NCBI GenBank assembly: GCA_045105075.1
Contig: JBGCDD010000042.1
Span: 15,970 to 79,969, forward strand
Length of the DNA stretch: 64,000 bases
Source: JBGCDD01 sp045105075
GTDB lineage: Bacteria > Pseudomonadota > Alphaproteobacteria > Rhodobacterales > Rhodobacteraceae
Direction: 5' to 3'
The notes beneath the pieces are model-generated. The model was not told the origin of the DNA. It saw nothing but the letters and a program-made list of their open reading frames with translations, and searched no databases. Shown here piece after piece: positions 50,111 through 59,700 of this stretch. Position 1 is the first letter of the stretch, and the number at the start of each line of letters is the position of its first letter. Made by a program: the position numbers and the translations under genes.

Positions 50111-50974
50111 ATGGATCTGACCCTTGATCCGGACATTCTGCGCCAATGGGTGGGCAAAACCGAGCATGTGACAGACCAGATCGGCGCCGGGCCCGCGCGC
50201 CGGATGCAGGCCACATTGAACCACGCGCCCAGCCTGAAAAACGGCGATGCTCTGGCGCCGTTTTGGCATTACCTTTACTTCAATCCCGAAGCCCGCGCGG
50301 CTGATTTAAAGGAAGACGGGCACGAACAGCTTGGGCGGTTCTTGCCCCCTGTTGCCTTGCCCCGGCGGATGTGGGCAGGCGGGCGCGTTGACATCACCCG
50401 GCCGTTGCGCATTGGCGAAAGGGCCACCAAACGGTCCACCATCGTCGACGTGGCGCTGAAAAACGGCAACAGCGGTGCGCTTTGTTTTGTGACAGTGGAT
50501 CATGAGATTTCGGTGGACGGTGCGCATTGCCTGACCGAACGTCAGAACATCGTTTATCGCCAGATGCCAGAGCTGGGCGCGCCGCAACCCAAAGGCAAAC
50601 CGGCCCCGGAGGGCGCGGCATTTCACGATGTGCTGCATCCCGATCCGGTGTTGTTGTTTCGCTACTCCGCGCTGATCTTTTATGGCCATCGCATTCATTA
50701 CGATGCGGATTATGCCCGCGATGTCGAAGGCTATCCCGGCTTGTTGGTTCATGGCCCGCTGACCGCTGCGCTGTTGGCTGGTCTTGGGGTGGCGCACCGC
50801 CCAGAGGCGCGCCTGACCGGCTTTGACATTCGCGCGCTCAGCCCGCTGTTTTGCCCCACACCGGTGCATTTCGAGGGCCAGCACGCCGGCGATACGACCC
50901 GCACCTGGGCGCGCACTCCGGATGGAACATTGGCGATGACCGTTGATCTGAACTTTGCTCCGGTTGGTTCCTAA
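50111..50974 (+). CDS. MaoC/HTD2-type hydratase (itaconyl-CoA or mesaconyl-C4-CoA hydratase-like)
   Basis: This 287-residue protein has an N-terminal FAS1-like dehydratase half and a C-terminal hot-dog hydratase half. The C-terminal active site shows RIHYDADYARDVEGYPGLLVHGPL, with the Asp and His of MaoC-like hydratases in the YGHRIHYD and VHGP segments. The same combination occurs in itaconyl-CoA and mesaconyl-C4-CoA hydratases. It starts two bases after the hydratase pseudogene and is convergent with the amidase. With the CoA transferase at 40000, an unsaturated dicarboxylate route is possible. Confidence 0.84.
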   Translation: MDLTLDPDILRQWVGKTEHVTDQIGAGPARRMQATLNHAPSLKNGDALAPFWHYLYFNPEARAADLKEDGHEQLGRFLPPVALPRRMWAGGRVDITRPLRIGERATKRSTIVDVALKNGNSGALCFVTVDHEISVDGAHCLTERQNIVYRQMPELGAPQPKGKPAPEGAAFHDVLHPDPVLLFRYSALIFYGHRIHYDADYARDVEGYPGLLVHGPLTAALLAGLGVAHRPEARLTGFDIRALSPLFCPTPVHFEGQHAGDTTRTWARTPDGTLAMTVDLNFAPVGS

Positions 50975-50979
50975 TGGGA

Positions 50980-52236
50980 TCAGCTTTGCGCAAAAACAGT
51001 CTCTAACACGCAGGCCAACCCGATCAAACGCCGTTCGGACCACGCCGGCCCCATCAGTTGCACGGACGCAGGCAGTGCATCATCGACCATCGGCACCGGA
51101 GCGGCCAGCGCAGGAACCCCGGCAACATTGGCAAGCGCGGTGTAATCGGCCTGATTGGCCGGAGCGGGCGTGCCGAGCCGGATGGCGCGCTGCGGGGTTG
51201 TGGGCGTGATCAGCACATCAATCTGCTGAAAGCTGCGCATCAGTTGTGCCTTGGCTTTGCGCATCTCGGCCAGCGCGGCGACCAGTTTGGCCGAACCTGC
51301 CCGCGCACCGTAGCCCATCAACGCCTGCACCGAAGCGGGCAACACAGTGTCCTGTGCCAGTGCATCCGCGAAGACCACGGCGCCTTCGCATTCGGTCACC
51401 AAAAAGGCCGCTTTGCGCAATGCCGCTGGGCTCCATCCGGGCATCGCCACCGGCACGATTGTGGCGCCCGCGTCTGCCAATGCCGCGGTGGCGCGCGCCA
51501 TGGCCTGTTGCACCGCTGGTTCACAGGTCACCGTGTCGTCGCGGCGCACCCCGATCCGCAGGGTTGCGACGTCGCGCGGTGCATCGCCGTTCAGCCAGCC
51601 CTTTGGCGGCGCGCACCAATCCTCATCCACCAGGTCCTCGCCCGCCATCGCGCGCAGGCTCACCAACAGATCAGCGGCCACTCTGGTGATCGGGCCAACG
51701 CAATCCAGGCTTGGCGCCAAGGGCACAATGCCGCTGCGCCCAAGCGCGCCAAAGCCGGGCTTTAGGCCGTGAACCCCGCACCAGGACGCCGGGATGCGGA
51801 TCGAGCCCAGCGTGTCAGTGCCAATCGCCACATCCACCAGACCCGCCGCCACAGCAGCCGCAGAACCACCCGAACTGCCGCCTGCGCTGTGTTGGGGCGA
51901 TGCAGGATTGCGTGTTGCGCCAAAATGCGGGTTTTCGGTGGTGCCGCCCAAAGCGGCGGCGTCCATGTTCAAGCCTGGCAAAACCCGTGCGCCTGCGTTT
52001 CGCAACTGCGTGGTGATATGCGCATCTGTTTGCGCGCGCCATGACGCCCTATGAGGCAAGCCCGCGCTGAAATGCGCGCCCTTGCACGCAATATTCGCCT
52101 TCAGCCCGATCAGTCGGCCCCCCAGCGGCGCTGCGTTGGCCGGTTGGGCCAGCTCGGCCTGCAGGGCCTCAGGATCAAGATCGCAGAACAGATGATACTT
52201 GCCATCGCCGTCACAAACCCTGTCGAAATCGCGCAT
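50980..52236 (-). CDS. Amidase-signature enzyme, perhaps N-terminally truncated
   Basis: This 418-residue amidase has the Ser-cisSer-Lys triad: K46 (GLKANIA), cis-S121 (SAGGSSGGSAA) and nucleophile S145 in GTDTLGSIR. It hydrolyses C-N bonds of an unidentified amide. Amidases usually have about 20 more N-terminal residues. The same frame continues upstream to an ATG at 52320, right after the racemase stop, with a family-like MGRQNGARHGKGQLDILVAD-type start but one TAG codon (52252-52254). The gene may therefore carry a nonsense mutation, or simply start at 52236. Confidence 0.8.
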   Translation of the reverse strand: MRDFDRVCDGDGKYHLFCDLDPEALQAELAQPANAAPLGGRLIGLKANIACKGAHFSAGLPHRASWRAQTDAHITTQLRNAGARVLPGLNMDAAALGGTTENPHFGATRNPASPQHSAGGSSGGSAAAVAAGLVDVAIGTDTLGSIRIPASWCGVHGLKPGFGALGRSGIVPLAPSLDCVGPITRVAADLLVSLRAMAGEDLVDEDWCAPPKGWLNGDAPRDVATLRIGVRRDDTVTCEPAVQQAMARATAALADAGATIVPVAMPGWSPAALRKAAFLVTECEGAVVFADALAQDTVLPASVQALMGYGARAGSAKLVAALAEMRKAKAQLMRSFQQIDVLITPTTPQRAIRLGTPAPANQADYTALANVAGVPALAAPVPMVDDALPASVQLMGPAWSERRLIGLACVLETVFAQS

Positions 52237-52321
52237 CTGGCCGCCTTGGATCTACCTGTTGTCGGCCACCAGAATATCCAGCTGGCCCTTGCCGTGTCGA
52301 GCGCCGTTTTGCCGACCCATA

Positions 52322-52969
52322 TCAGGCCAGCAAAACCGTGCCCAAGGCCTGGATCGTGGCCGCTTGGGTTGGGTCTGTGACGGGCACGCCCAACGCTTGC
52401 GACAGTTTCGCGCGGTGCCCGGCCATGCCCGCGCAACCCAGCACCAGTGTGTCGGCCATGTCGGTTTCGATCAAAGCGCGGCCAACCTCCAAGACGCGGG
52501 GAAAGGCGCTTTCGGCCTCGCTTTCGGCCACAGAAAGGTGCAGGGCGCGTTCGCCGGCCAAACGACTGCTGAGCCCCAACGCGCGAATGTAGGGGATGTG
52601 GCGGGCGATGGATTTGGGCCCCAACGCGATCACGCCCACCCGGTCGCCACGCTGCAAGGCGGCAAATAGCCCGCTTTCCTGAATGCCATAAACCGGTTTT
52701 TCGGTGGCATCGCGGCACAGCGCCAACCCAGGGTCGGAATAACACGCGATCACAAACGCATCGGCATCAGTGCGGCGCAAAACCGTGTCGCGCAGCGGCA
52801 GCAAAACAGAATCCGCGTGGTACTGTGTTTCAATGCCAAAGGGGCCTTCGGTCAGGGTGGCGCACTCAATTTCGACATGGCCGGGCAGGGACAGCGGTGC
52901 CAAAGCCTCGGCCATGCCATCGGTGACGGCCTGGTTGGAATTTGGGTTGATGACAAGAATGCGTTTCAT
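52322..52969 (-). CDS. Aspartate/glutamate/hydantoin racemase family protein
   Basis: This 215-residue protein has the two catalytic cysteines of the family, C76 in IACYSDPG and C179 in GCAGMAG, and the opening ILVINPNSN. Hydantoin racemases and allantoin racemases share this architecture. It overlaps the hydantoinase gene by four bases, so it likely racemises a hydantoin-type substrate for that enzyme. Confidence 0.9.
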   Translation of the reverse strand: MKRILVINPNSNQAVTDGMAEALAPLSLPGHVEIECATLTEGPFGIETQYHADSVLLPLRDTVLRRTDADAFVIACYSDPGLALCRDATEKPVYGIQESGLFAALQRGDRVGVIALGPKSIARHIPYIRALGLSSRLAGERALHLSVAESEAESAFPRVLEVGRALIETDMADTLVLGCAGMAGHRAKLSQALGVPVTDPTQAATIQALGTVLLA

Positions 52970-54426
52970 AACAACGTCGCCCCGAAGTTCGTCGCTGGTG
53001 TCATCTCGGGGGCGCGCGGCGGCAGGAACCCGGTGGGGTCAAACGCTTTGCGCGCCAGAAACTGGCCATCGCCGGGTTTGGCCTTGAGGTCGCCGCCGTC
53101 CACAATGATGCGGCCCCGGTTGATCACGGTGGTGGGCCAGCCGGTCAGCTCCCAGCCTTCGAACGGTGTGTAATCCATGTTGTCATGCAGGCCCGCAGCA
53201 GTGACATGGGTGGTTTTGTCCGGGTCCCAAATGGCGATATCGGCGTCATAGCCTATGGCAATCGCGCCTTTGCGATCATCCATGCCAAACATCTGCGCGG
53301 CGTTGCTGGCGGTCAGCGCGACAAAGCGGTTCAGCGAAATGCGCCCCTTTTGCACGCCTTCGCTGAACAACAACGGCGCACGCAATTCGATCCCCGGCAT
53401 GCCATTGGCGATGCGGTTAAAAGGCGGGTTGTCGCCAGCCGCCAGTTTGCCCGATGAATCAAAGCGGTAGGGGGAGTGGTCCGAGGAATAGAGTTGCAAT
53501 GTTCCGGCGTTCAAGTGGCGCCACATATCGGTCTGGGTTTGCACATCGCGCAGGGGCGGCGAGCAGCAGAATTTGGCCCCTTCCGCGCCCGGGCGATCCA
53601 GATCTTGCGCGGTCAGGAACATATATTGCGGGCAGGTTTCGCCAAAGATCATGCGCCCGTCCATGCGGGCCTCGGCCACGGCGCGCGCGCCCGCATCGGT
53701 TGAAATATGCACGAACAGCAAAGGCGCCTCGACGAAGGACGCCAGTGCAATGCCGCGCCGCACGGCTTCGACTTCGGAGGCGCCAGGGTGGCTGACCGCG
53801 TGGTATTTGGGCGCGTCATAGCCGCGTTCGATCAGCCGATTCACCATCCACTTGATCAGCGCATTGTTTTCCGCGTGCACCATGGTCAGCCCGCCATTTT
53901 CGCGCGCCATCACCAGAATATCGAGCATTTGTTCATCGGACACGATCATTTTGTCATAAGTCATGAACACTTTGAAAGACGTGATGCCGCGGGCAAATGC
54001 GGCGGGCAGTTCTTCGTTCAACACGGTTGGCGTCGGGTCCGAGACGATCAGGTGATAGGAATAATCGATGACAGAATTGGGCGCCGCGCGGTCGTCATAA
54101 GTTTGCAATACGTTGGCTATGGTTTGGCCCCGGTGCTGCGCCGCGAAGGGCACAAAGGTGGTGTTGCCGCCAAAAGCCGCCGAGATGCTGCCGCTGAGGT
54201 AGTCGTCAGATGTCATCGCGCCGGTGGCCGATTCCTGGGCGATGTGGCAATGGGTTTCGATCCCGCCGGGCAGCACGTATTTGCCGCGCGCATCAATGGT
54301 GTCGCGCCCACTCAGAGCCAAACCAAGGGCCGCGATCTTGCCGTCCTTGATCCCCACATCGGCGGTGAAACTGGAACAGGCATTGGCGACCAATCCGCCC
54401 TTTATCACGAGATCAAAGTCAGACAT
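52966..54426 (-). CDS. Dihydropyrimidinase/hydantoinase family amidohydrolase
   Basis: This 486-residue enzyme opens a cyclic amide ring. The binuclear metal site is visible as H59-x-H61 (GGIETHCHIA), the carboxylated K152 (SFKVFMTYDK), H184 (MVHAENN), H240 (FVHISTD) and an Asp in LYSSDHSPY. The family includes D-hydantoinases, dihydropyrimidinases and imidases. Together with the racemase and amidase it gives a hydantoinase-racemase-carbamoylase-like set, with the amidase in place of the usual carbamoylase. It is divergent from the LysE gene, 257 bases away. Confidence 0.92.
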   Translation of the reverse strand: MSDFDLVIKGGLVANACSSFTADVGIKDGKIAALGLALSGRDTIDARGKYVLPGGIETHCHIAQESATGAMTSDDYLSGSISAAFGGNTTFVPFAAQHRGQTIANVLQTYDDRAAPNSVIDYSYHLIVSDPTPTVLNEELPAAFARGITSFKVFMTYDKMIVSDEQMLDILVMARENGGLTMVHAENNALIKWMVNRLIERGYDAPKYHAVSHPGASEVEAVRRGIALASFVEAPLLFVHISTDAGARAVAEARMDGRMIFGETCPQYMFLTAQDLDRPGAEGAKFCCSPPLRDVQTQTDMWRHLNAGTLQLYSSDHSPYRFDSSGKLAAGDNPPFNRIANGMPGIELRAPLLFSEGVQKGRISLNRFVALTASNAAQMFGMDDRKGAIAIGYDADIAIWDPDKTTHVTAAGLHDNMDYTPFEGWELTGWPTTVINRGRIIVDGGDLKAKPGDGQFLARKAFDPTGFLPPRAPEMTPATNFGATLL

Positions 54427-54683
54427 GGGCAGGCAGCTTGGTGTCAGGAAAAGGCATCACGGGGTCCTCTGTTTGGGGTGCGCTGGTACGGGAATATCAA
54501 AACTGTGCGTCACGTCAAAACAGCGATTGCCAATCAATTGCCCCAGCGAGCAACCGCAAAGCAGCCGCTTGGCGTAAAATAGACCGCGACCCGGTGTTCG
54601 GTTTTGGCTAAGGTGACACGAACCCTCGCACCAAACCAAAGCGTCGGCGAGAGCGCCCTAATATCCTAAGGCAGAACCAGCAA

Positions 54684-55316
54684 ATGATCGACAGTCAAAC
54701 ACTCATTGTGTTCAGCGCCGCCAGCCTTGCGCTTGCCGTGACCCCCGGTCCTGACATGATCCTGGTTGCGGCGCGAAGTGCGGCTCAGGGTCGAATGGCC
54801 GGGTTGGTGACGCAATTTGGGGTTTCTGCGGGGTCGGCCTTTCATGCGGTCATTTTGGCGCTTGGGCTGTCTCAATTGTTCCTGGCTGTGCCCTATGCCT
54901 ATGACACGCTCAGATATCTCGGTGCGGCCTATTTGCTGTATCTTGCCTACCAGGCCTTTACCGGGCGCGATGGCTTTTCGTCGCAAGGCCCTTCCGACAA
55001 GCGGCAATCTTTGGTCGTGATTTTCAGACAGGGGTTTTTCTCGAACCTGTTGAACCCGAAAGTCGCGCTTTTTTACCTCGCCCTTTTCCCACAGTTTCTG
55101 GATCCGGAAAAAGGCGCGGTTGCGGTACAGATCATGCTGCTGGCCAGTGTCTTTTTGATCATTGATTTCGCAGTCCATGGCGTGGTGATCGCGTTGGCGG
55201 CAAGCACGCGGTTGCTTTCCACAAACGGGCGGGTTTTCGCGACATGGTCAAGATATGTTCTGGGGCTGGTTTTTGGCGGACTTGCAGCACGGCTTGTTTT
55301 TGATGCTCAAAGATAG
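54684..55316 (+). CDS. LysE/RhtB-family amino-acid exporter
   Basis: This 210-residue membrane protein has six hydrophobic helices and the LysE signature AVTPGPDMILVAARSAAQG near the N-terminus, with NPKVALFYLALFPQF near the middle. It exports amino acids or similar small metabolites. It stands alone; divergent placement from the hydantoinase operon may indicate export of the amino acid products. About 30 bases precede it without a strong ribosome site. Confidence 0.9.
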   Translation: MIDSQTLIVFSAASLALAVTPGPDMILVAARSAAQGRMAGLVTQFGVSAGSAFHAVILALGLSQLFLAVPYAYDTLRYLGAAYLLYLAYQAFTGRDGFSSQGPSDKRQSLVVIFRQGFFSNLLNPKVALFYLALFPQFLDPEKGAVAVQIMLLASVFLIIDFAVHGVVIALAASTRLLSTNGRVFATWSRYVLGLVFGGLAARLVFDAQR

Positions 55317-55320
55317 GTTT

Positions 55321-55349
55321 GCGCAGGCGAACACAGGCCAAAGCTGCGC
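55321..55349. terminator. Weak hairpin between convergent genes
   Basis: GCGCAG (55321-55326) and CTGCGC (55344-55349) can pair across a 17-base loop, between the LysE stop (+) and the cyclase stop (-). There is no T run, so this is a low-confidence terminator. Confidence 0.25.
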
Positions 55350-55360
55350 CTTAGCCCAAG

Positions 55361-56395
55361 TTACGAGCCGTCAATTGAATAGACATCCAGCAGGTCAGAA
55401 AAGCCTTTGAGCGCGACCCCGCTGATCGTTTTGGCCGCGACCGTGCCGTTGAGCGCGGTGAATGTCTGCTCATCGATCAGAATATCGCAAGCGGCAACTT
55501 TTGTGTGCGCCTCAAGCCGCGACGCCAGGTTCACCTTGTCGCCAATGCAGGTGTAGGTCGCGCGGGTTTGCGTTCCGGCGTAGCCTGCGACCACATCGCC
55601 GGTTGCGATGCCGATGCCGATTTTGATCGCGGGCTTGTTGTCGGCTGCGCGCTCCTGGTTGAACTGCTCCATCAGCGCCAACATGTCCTGGGCGGCCGTC
55701 ACGGCGCATTTGGCAGAGTTTTCCAGCGGCTTGGGGGCGCCGAACAGGGCCATCAAACCGTCCCCCACCATCAGCGAAACGATACCGCCCTGGCTGTCAA
55801 TCGCCTCGAACATCAGGGTGTAGTAGACATTCAGCAGCTCAATTGTGTCTTCGGGCGGTTGGTTTTCCGACAGGGCAGTGAACCCGCGGATGTCGCAAAA
55901 CAAGATCGAGGCGTGGGTGCGCCGCGCTCCGATTTCAAAGCCAGACGTCTGCAGATCTTCGGCCACGTCACTGGTGGCAAAACGCGCCAGCAGTTCTTTT
56001 TGTTGATCCCTGAGGCGTTTTTTCTCGAGACTGGAAGACAACCGGGCCTTGAGCAAAACCTGATTGACCGGTTTGGGCAGATAATCCTCTGCGCCCAATT
56101 CAACGCAGCGCACGATGCTGTCGATGCCCTCGACGGACGACGTCACGATCACCGGCAAACCCCGCAGGGAGGCATCGATTTTGATCGCCTCCAGCACCTC
56201 GAACCCATCCATTTCGGGCATTTCGATATCCAGAAGGGCCAGATCAAATTGCTCTGAGCGCAATAGCGACATCGCGATCTTGCCGTTTTCCGCCACCGAC
56301 GCGCGGTAGCCCAGCAGTTCGACGCTGCGCGACAACAACAGCCGGTTCACCCGGTTGTCATCCACAATCAGAATATGGGCGGCGGCTTCAGCCAT
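55361..56395 (-). CDS. Response regulator fused to a class III adenylate/guanylate cyclase
   Basis: This 344-residue soluble protein has an N-terminal receiver domain (HILIVDDNRVNR; phospho-acceptor in LALLDIEMPEMDG) and a class III nucleotide cyclase domain (about residues 165-335, ASILFCDIRGFTALSEN with the metal-binding Asp, then MVGDGLMALFG and IGIGIATGDVVAGYAG). It makes cAMP or cGMP on phosphorylation. The ATG at 56395 overlaps the Hpt gene by eight bases; a TTG just upstream is less likely. It is the last gene of the phosphorelay operon and its likely output. Confidence 0.91.
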   Translation of the reverse strand: MAEAAAHILIVDDNRVNRLLLSRSVELLGYRASVAENGKIAMSLLRSEQFDLALLDIEMPEMDGFEVLEAIKIDASLRGLPVIVTSSVEGIDSIVRCVELGAEDYLPKPVNQVLLKARLSSSLEKKRLRDQQKELLARFATSDVAEDLQTSGFEIGARRTHASILFCDIRGFTALSENQPPEDTIELLNVYYTLMFEAIDSQGGIVSLMVGDGLMALFGAPKPLENSAKCAVTAAQDMLALMEQFNQERAADNKPAIKIGIGIATGDVVAGYAGTQTRATYTCIGDKVNLASRLEAHTKVAACDILIDEQTFTALNGTVAAKTISGVALKGFSDLLDVYSIDGS

Positions 56396-56723
56396 CAATC
56401 ATCTCGCGCAATGTCGCGGCGACATCAACATAGGCCTGATCAAGCGCTGCCAACTGCTCACCGGATGCAGGCAGGCCAGACAGCTCCAAGTCGCGCGCCA
56501 AAGCCGCCAGCAGATGTGCGCCAAAAACCTCGGCGTTGGATTTGATCGAATGCGCGGCGCGGCGAAACGGGTCGGGGGTTTGCTGGGCGGCGGCCGTCTT
56601 GAGGTCTGTGATCATGCCCGGGGCCTCGTCCAGAAAGGTGGTGACCAGTTCGGCCGCAAATTCGGCCCCGGTTGTTTCGGCCAATGCGTCGAAAACGGCG
56701 GTGTCTATCGGGGCGTCGGTCAT
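56388..56723 (-). CDS. Histidine phosphotransfer (Hpt) protein
   Basis: This 111-residue helical protein has the Hpt phospho-site in the RRAAHSIKSNAEVFGAH segment, with the His followed by Ser-x-Lys-x-Asn as usual. It would shuttle phosphate from the hybrid kinase receivers to the cyclase receiver. It overlaps both neighbours, so the three proteins are made together. Confidence 0.92.
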   Translation of the reverse strand: MTDAPIDTAVFDALAETTGAEFAAELVTTFLDEAPGMITDLKTAAAQQTPDPFRRAAHSIKSNAEVFGAHLLAALARDLELSGLPASGEQLAALDQAYVDVAATLREMIDG

Positions 56724-59700
56724 GGCGTTTTCCTGTCGCGTTGGGGGGCCCGTGCCAGCGCTTCAACCAGCAAATCGACCCGAATGGGTTTGGCGATATA
56801 GTCATCCATGCCTGCGGCAAGACACATTTCGCGGTCGCCTTGCATTGCATTCGCGGTCATCGCGATGATCCTGGGGCGCGCGTCGGGCGGCGCATCGTGT
56901 GTGATCCGGCGCGAGGCTTCCAGCCCGTCCATTTCCGGCATCTGCACATCCATCAGAACCACATCATAGATCTGGCGCGCAACGCTTTCCAGCGCCTCAA
57001 CGCCGTTGCTGGCCACATCCGCGCGATAGCCCATTTGTTGCAAAAGTCGCAGCGCCAGCTTCTGGTTCACCAGATTGTCTTCGGCCAGTAAAATACGCAG
57101 CGGATGGCGCGCGGCCAGTTCGGCGTCGATCTTGGGTTTTTTGGCAGGTACGGCCAAGGCGCTTGGCGTGCCTTTAGGCTGAAACATCGTCACCAACGTG
57201 TCAAACAGATGCGATTGGCGCAGCGGTTTGGCCAGAAACGCGTCAAACAGATCGGCCTCTGCTTCCTCGTCACGCAGACCCAGCGAGCTGAACAGGATCA
57301 GTGGCAGCCTCGGATGGGTTGCTTTGATCTCTTTGGCCAGCGCGATGCCATCGCGACCCGGCATGTGCATATCAAGGATAGCCAGATCGAAACCGGCGCC
57401 ACCTTTCAGCGCGGACAAAGCCGCATCTGCGCCATCTGTGCTGGTGGTCTGCGTGCCCCATTTGCCAGTCTGCAATTCCAGAATGCGCCGGTTGGTTGCG
57501 TTGTCGTCAACCACCAGAATGCGCTTGCCGGCAAGCTGGGCTTGCGCACCGGTCAGATCCTGGGACTTAGAGCGCAGCAGTTTCGCAGGCGTGGCGGACA
57601 GGGTGAAGTGGAAGGTCGAGCCCTTGCCAAGTCCCGCACTGGTTGCCCACATGTCGCCCTGCATCAATTGCGCCAGCCGTTTGGAAATCGCCAGACCCAG
57701 CCCGGTGCCGCCATATTTTCGCGTTGTTGAACTGTCGGCCTGGCTGAACGATTGGAACAACCGCCCCATGCCCTGCGCGCTCAGCCCGATCCCGGTGTCG
57801 CGCACCGCAAAGGCCAACGTGACACTGCCATCCGGGGTCTTGGTCGACGAAACGGTCAAAACAACTTCGCCGGCGTCGGTGAATTTGATCGAATTGGACA
57901 GCAGATTCAACAGGATCTGGCGCAAACGGGTGACATCGGCGCTGACGGCCACAGGCACATCATCTTCGATGATATAGGCAATATCCAGCTGCTTTTCCGC
58001 CGCGCGCCCCGCCACCAGATCAAGCGCGCCTTCAACACAATCGCGCAGATCAAAGGGATGGTTGTCGATGTCCATTTGCCCGGCTTCGATTTTGGAAAAG
58101 TCGAGGATTTCGTTGATGATCGCCAAAAGCGCATCACCACTGTCGCGGATGGTGCGGGCGTAGTCATGTTGTTCGGGGTTAAGGTCGGTGTCCATCAACA
58201 GCCCGCTCATCCCGATCACCGCATTCATCGGGGTGCGGATTTCGTGGCTCATGGTGGCCAGAAATGCGCTTTTGGCCTCGTTTGCGGTTTCGGCGGCGGC
58301 GCGCGCATCCTGCGCTTCGCGGAACAGGCGGACGTTTTCGATGGCGATGACGGCTTGATCACAGAACGACTGGGCGATCTCAATCGCTGCTTGCGTGAAT
58401 GGCCCGGGCGTGCGGCGCAACATGGCCAACGCGCCCACACATTCGCCGCCCCGCAGCAATGGTATCGCCAGCGATGCCCTAACCCCCAGGGTATCATAGG
58501 TGTCTTGTTCGAAGGGCGGCAGGTCTAGCACGGTATAGTCTTCAAGGTGTATCACTTCTTTGCTGACGATCACGCGGCTGGGAAAATTCTGGGTTGGATC
58601 AACGATTTGGTCCTCGGTATGGACAACGTCGCCCAGCCCATTTTCATCCGCTGAGGCAAAGGTACGGAATGTTTCCCCATCCGTCGTGGTGACAGCCGTG
58701 AAGTCACACGAGATCAGCTCGAAGGCTGCCAGAACAATCGCCTCAAACACTGGCGTCACATCGGTCTGCGCCTGACTGATCACGCGCAACACATCTGCGC
58801 TGGCGGTCTGGCGGGCCAATGCGTTTTGGGTTTCGTTGAACAGCCGCGCGTTTTGCACTGCAATCACCGCCTGATCGGCAAAGCTTTCCAGCAAATCCAT
58901 GTCGCGCGCGGTGAAAGGCGCCCAATCTGGATCATCTAGAACCCGAGTGACAAACAGCCCGCCAACGGATTTGCCCTGCCAGACCATCGGGGCCACAAGC
59001 GCAGACAGGTTGGTGAATTTCGTGGCAATCTTTCTGAGCGCGTCCGGCACATCGGCCCCGTTCAACGCGTCGGGATAGTGCATAACCTGGCCGGTTTGGA
59101 ACGCATCCGTCATAATCGTTTGCGCCAAGGGCACGGGTTTATATTTTGCAGCGGTCAGTTTGGCAGCCTGGCCCCGGATCGCTTCGAGGTGCACCAGATT
59201 GTTTTCGTCCAGCGTCACCAGCGACAGATCAGAACATTTGATCAGGCGCTGGCAGCTCTCCAAAATCTTGTCAAAGACCGGTTGCGCGTCCTCGACCGAA
59301 TTGCTGATCACCTCCAACACCTCTGAGGTCGCGGTCTGGCGTTCCAGCGCTTCGTTGGTTTCGCGAAACAGCCGCGCGTTCTGGATCGCGATCACCGCCT
59401 GATCGGCAAAGCCTTGCATGATGCGTTGTTCTTTGTCGGTAAAGGTGCCATCCGCGCGCGCCAGCCCAACCGCACCAATCCCGCGTCCTTCCCAAATCAT
59501 CGGCGCCACGGCGACCGAATGATGGTCCGCAACCCGTGCCATTTCGCGTACAGCAGCCGGGGTGTTTGGGTCGTTCTGCGCGTCGGCGTAATTGATGACT
59601 TTCTTCAGCCGGATCGCTTCGCCTGCGGGTGTCTTTTCCCACGGGGCGGGAAAACTGCGCATCAAAACATCCCGATATCCGCCCTTATAGGCGGCAACCT

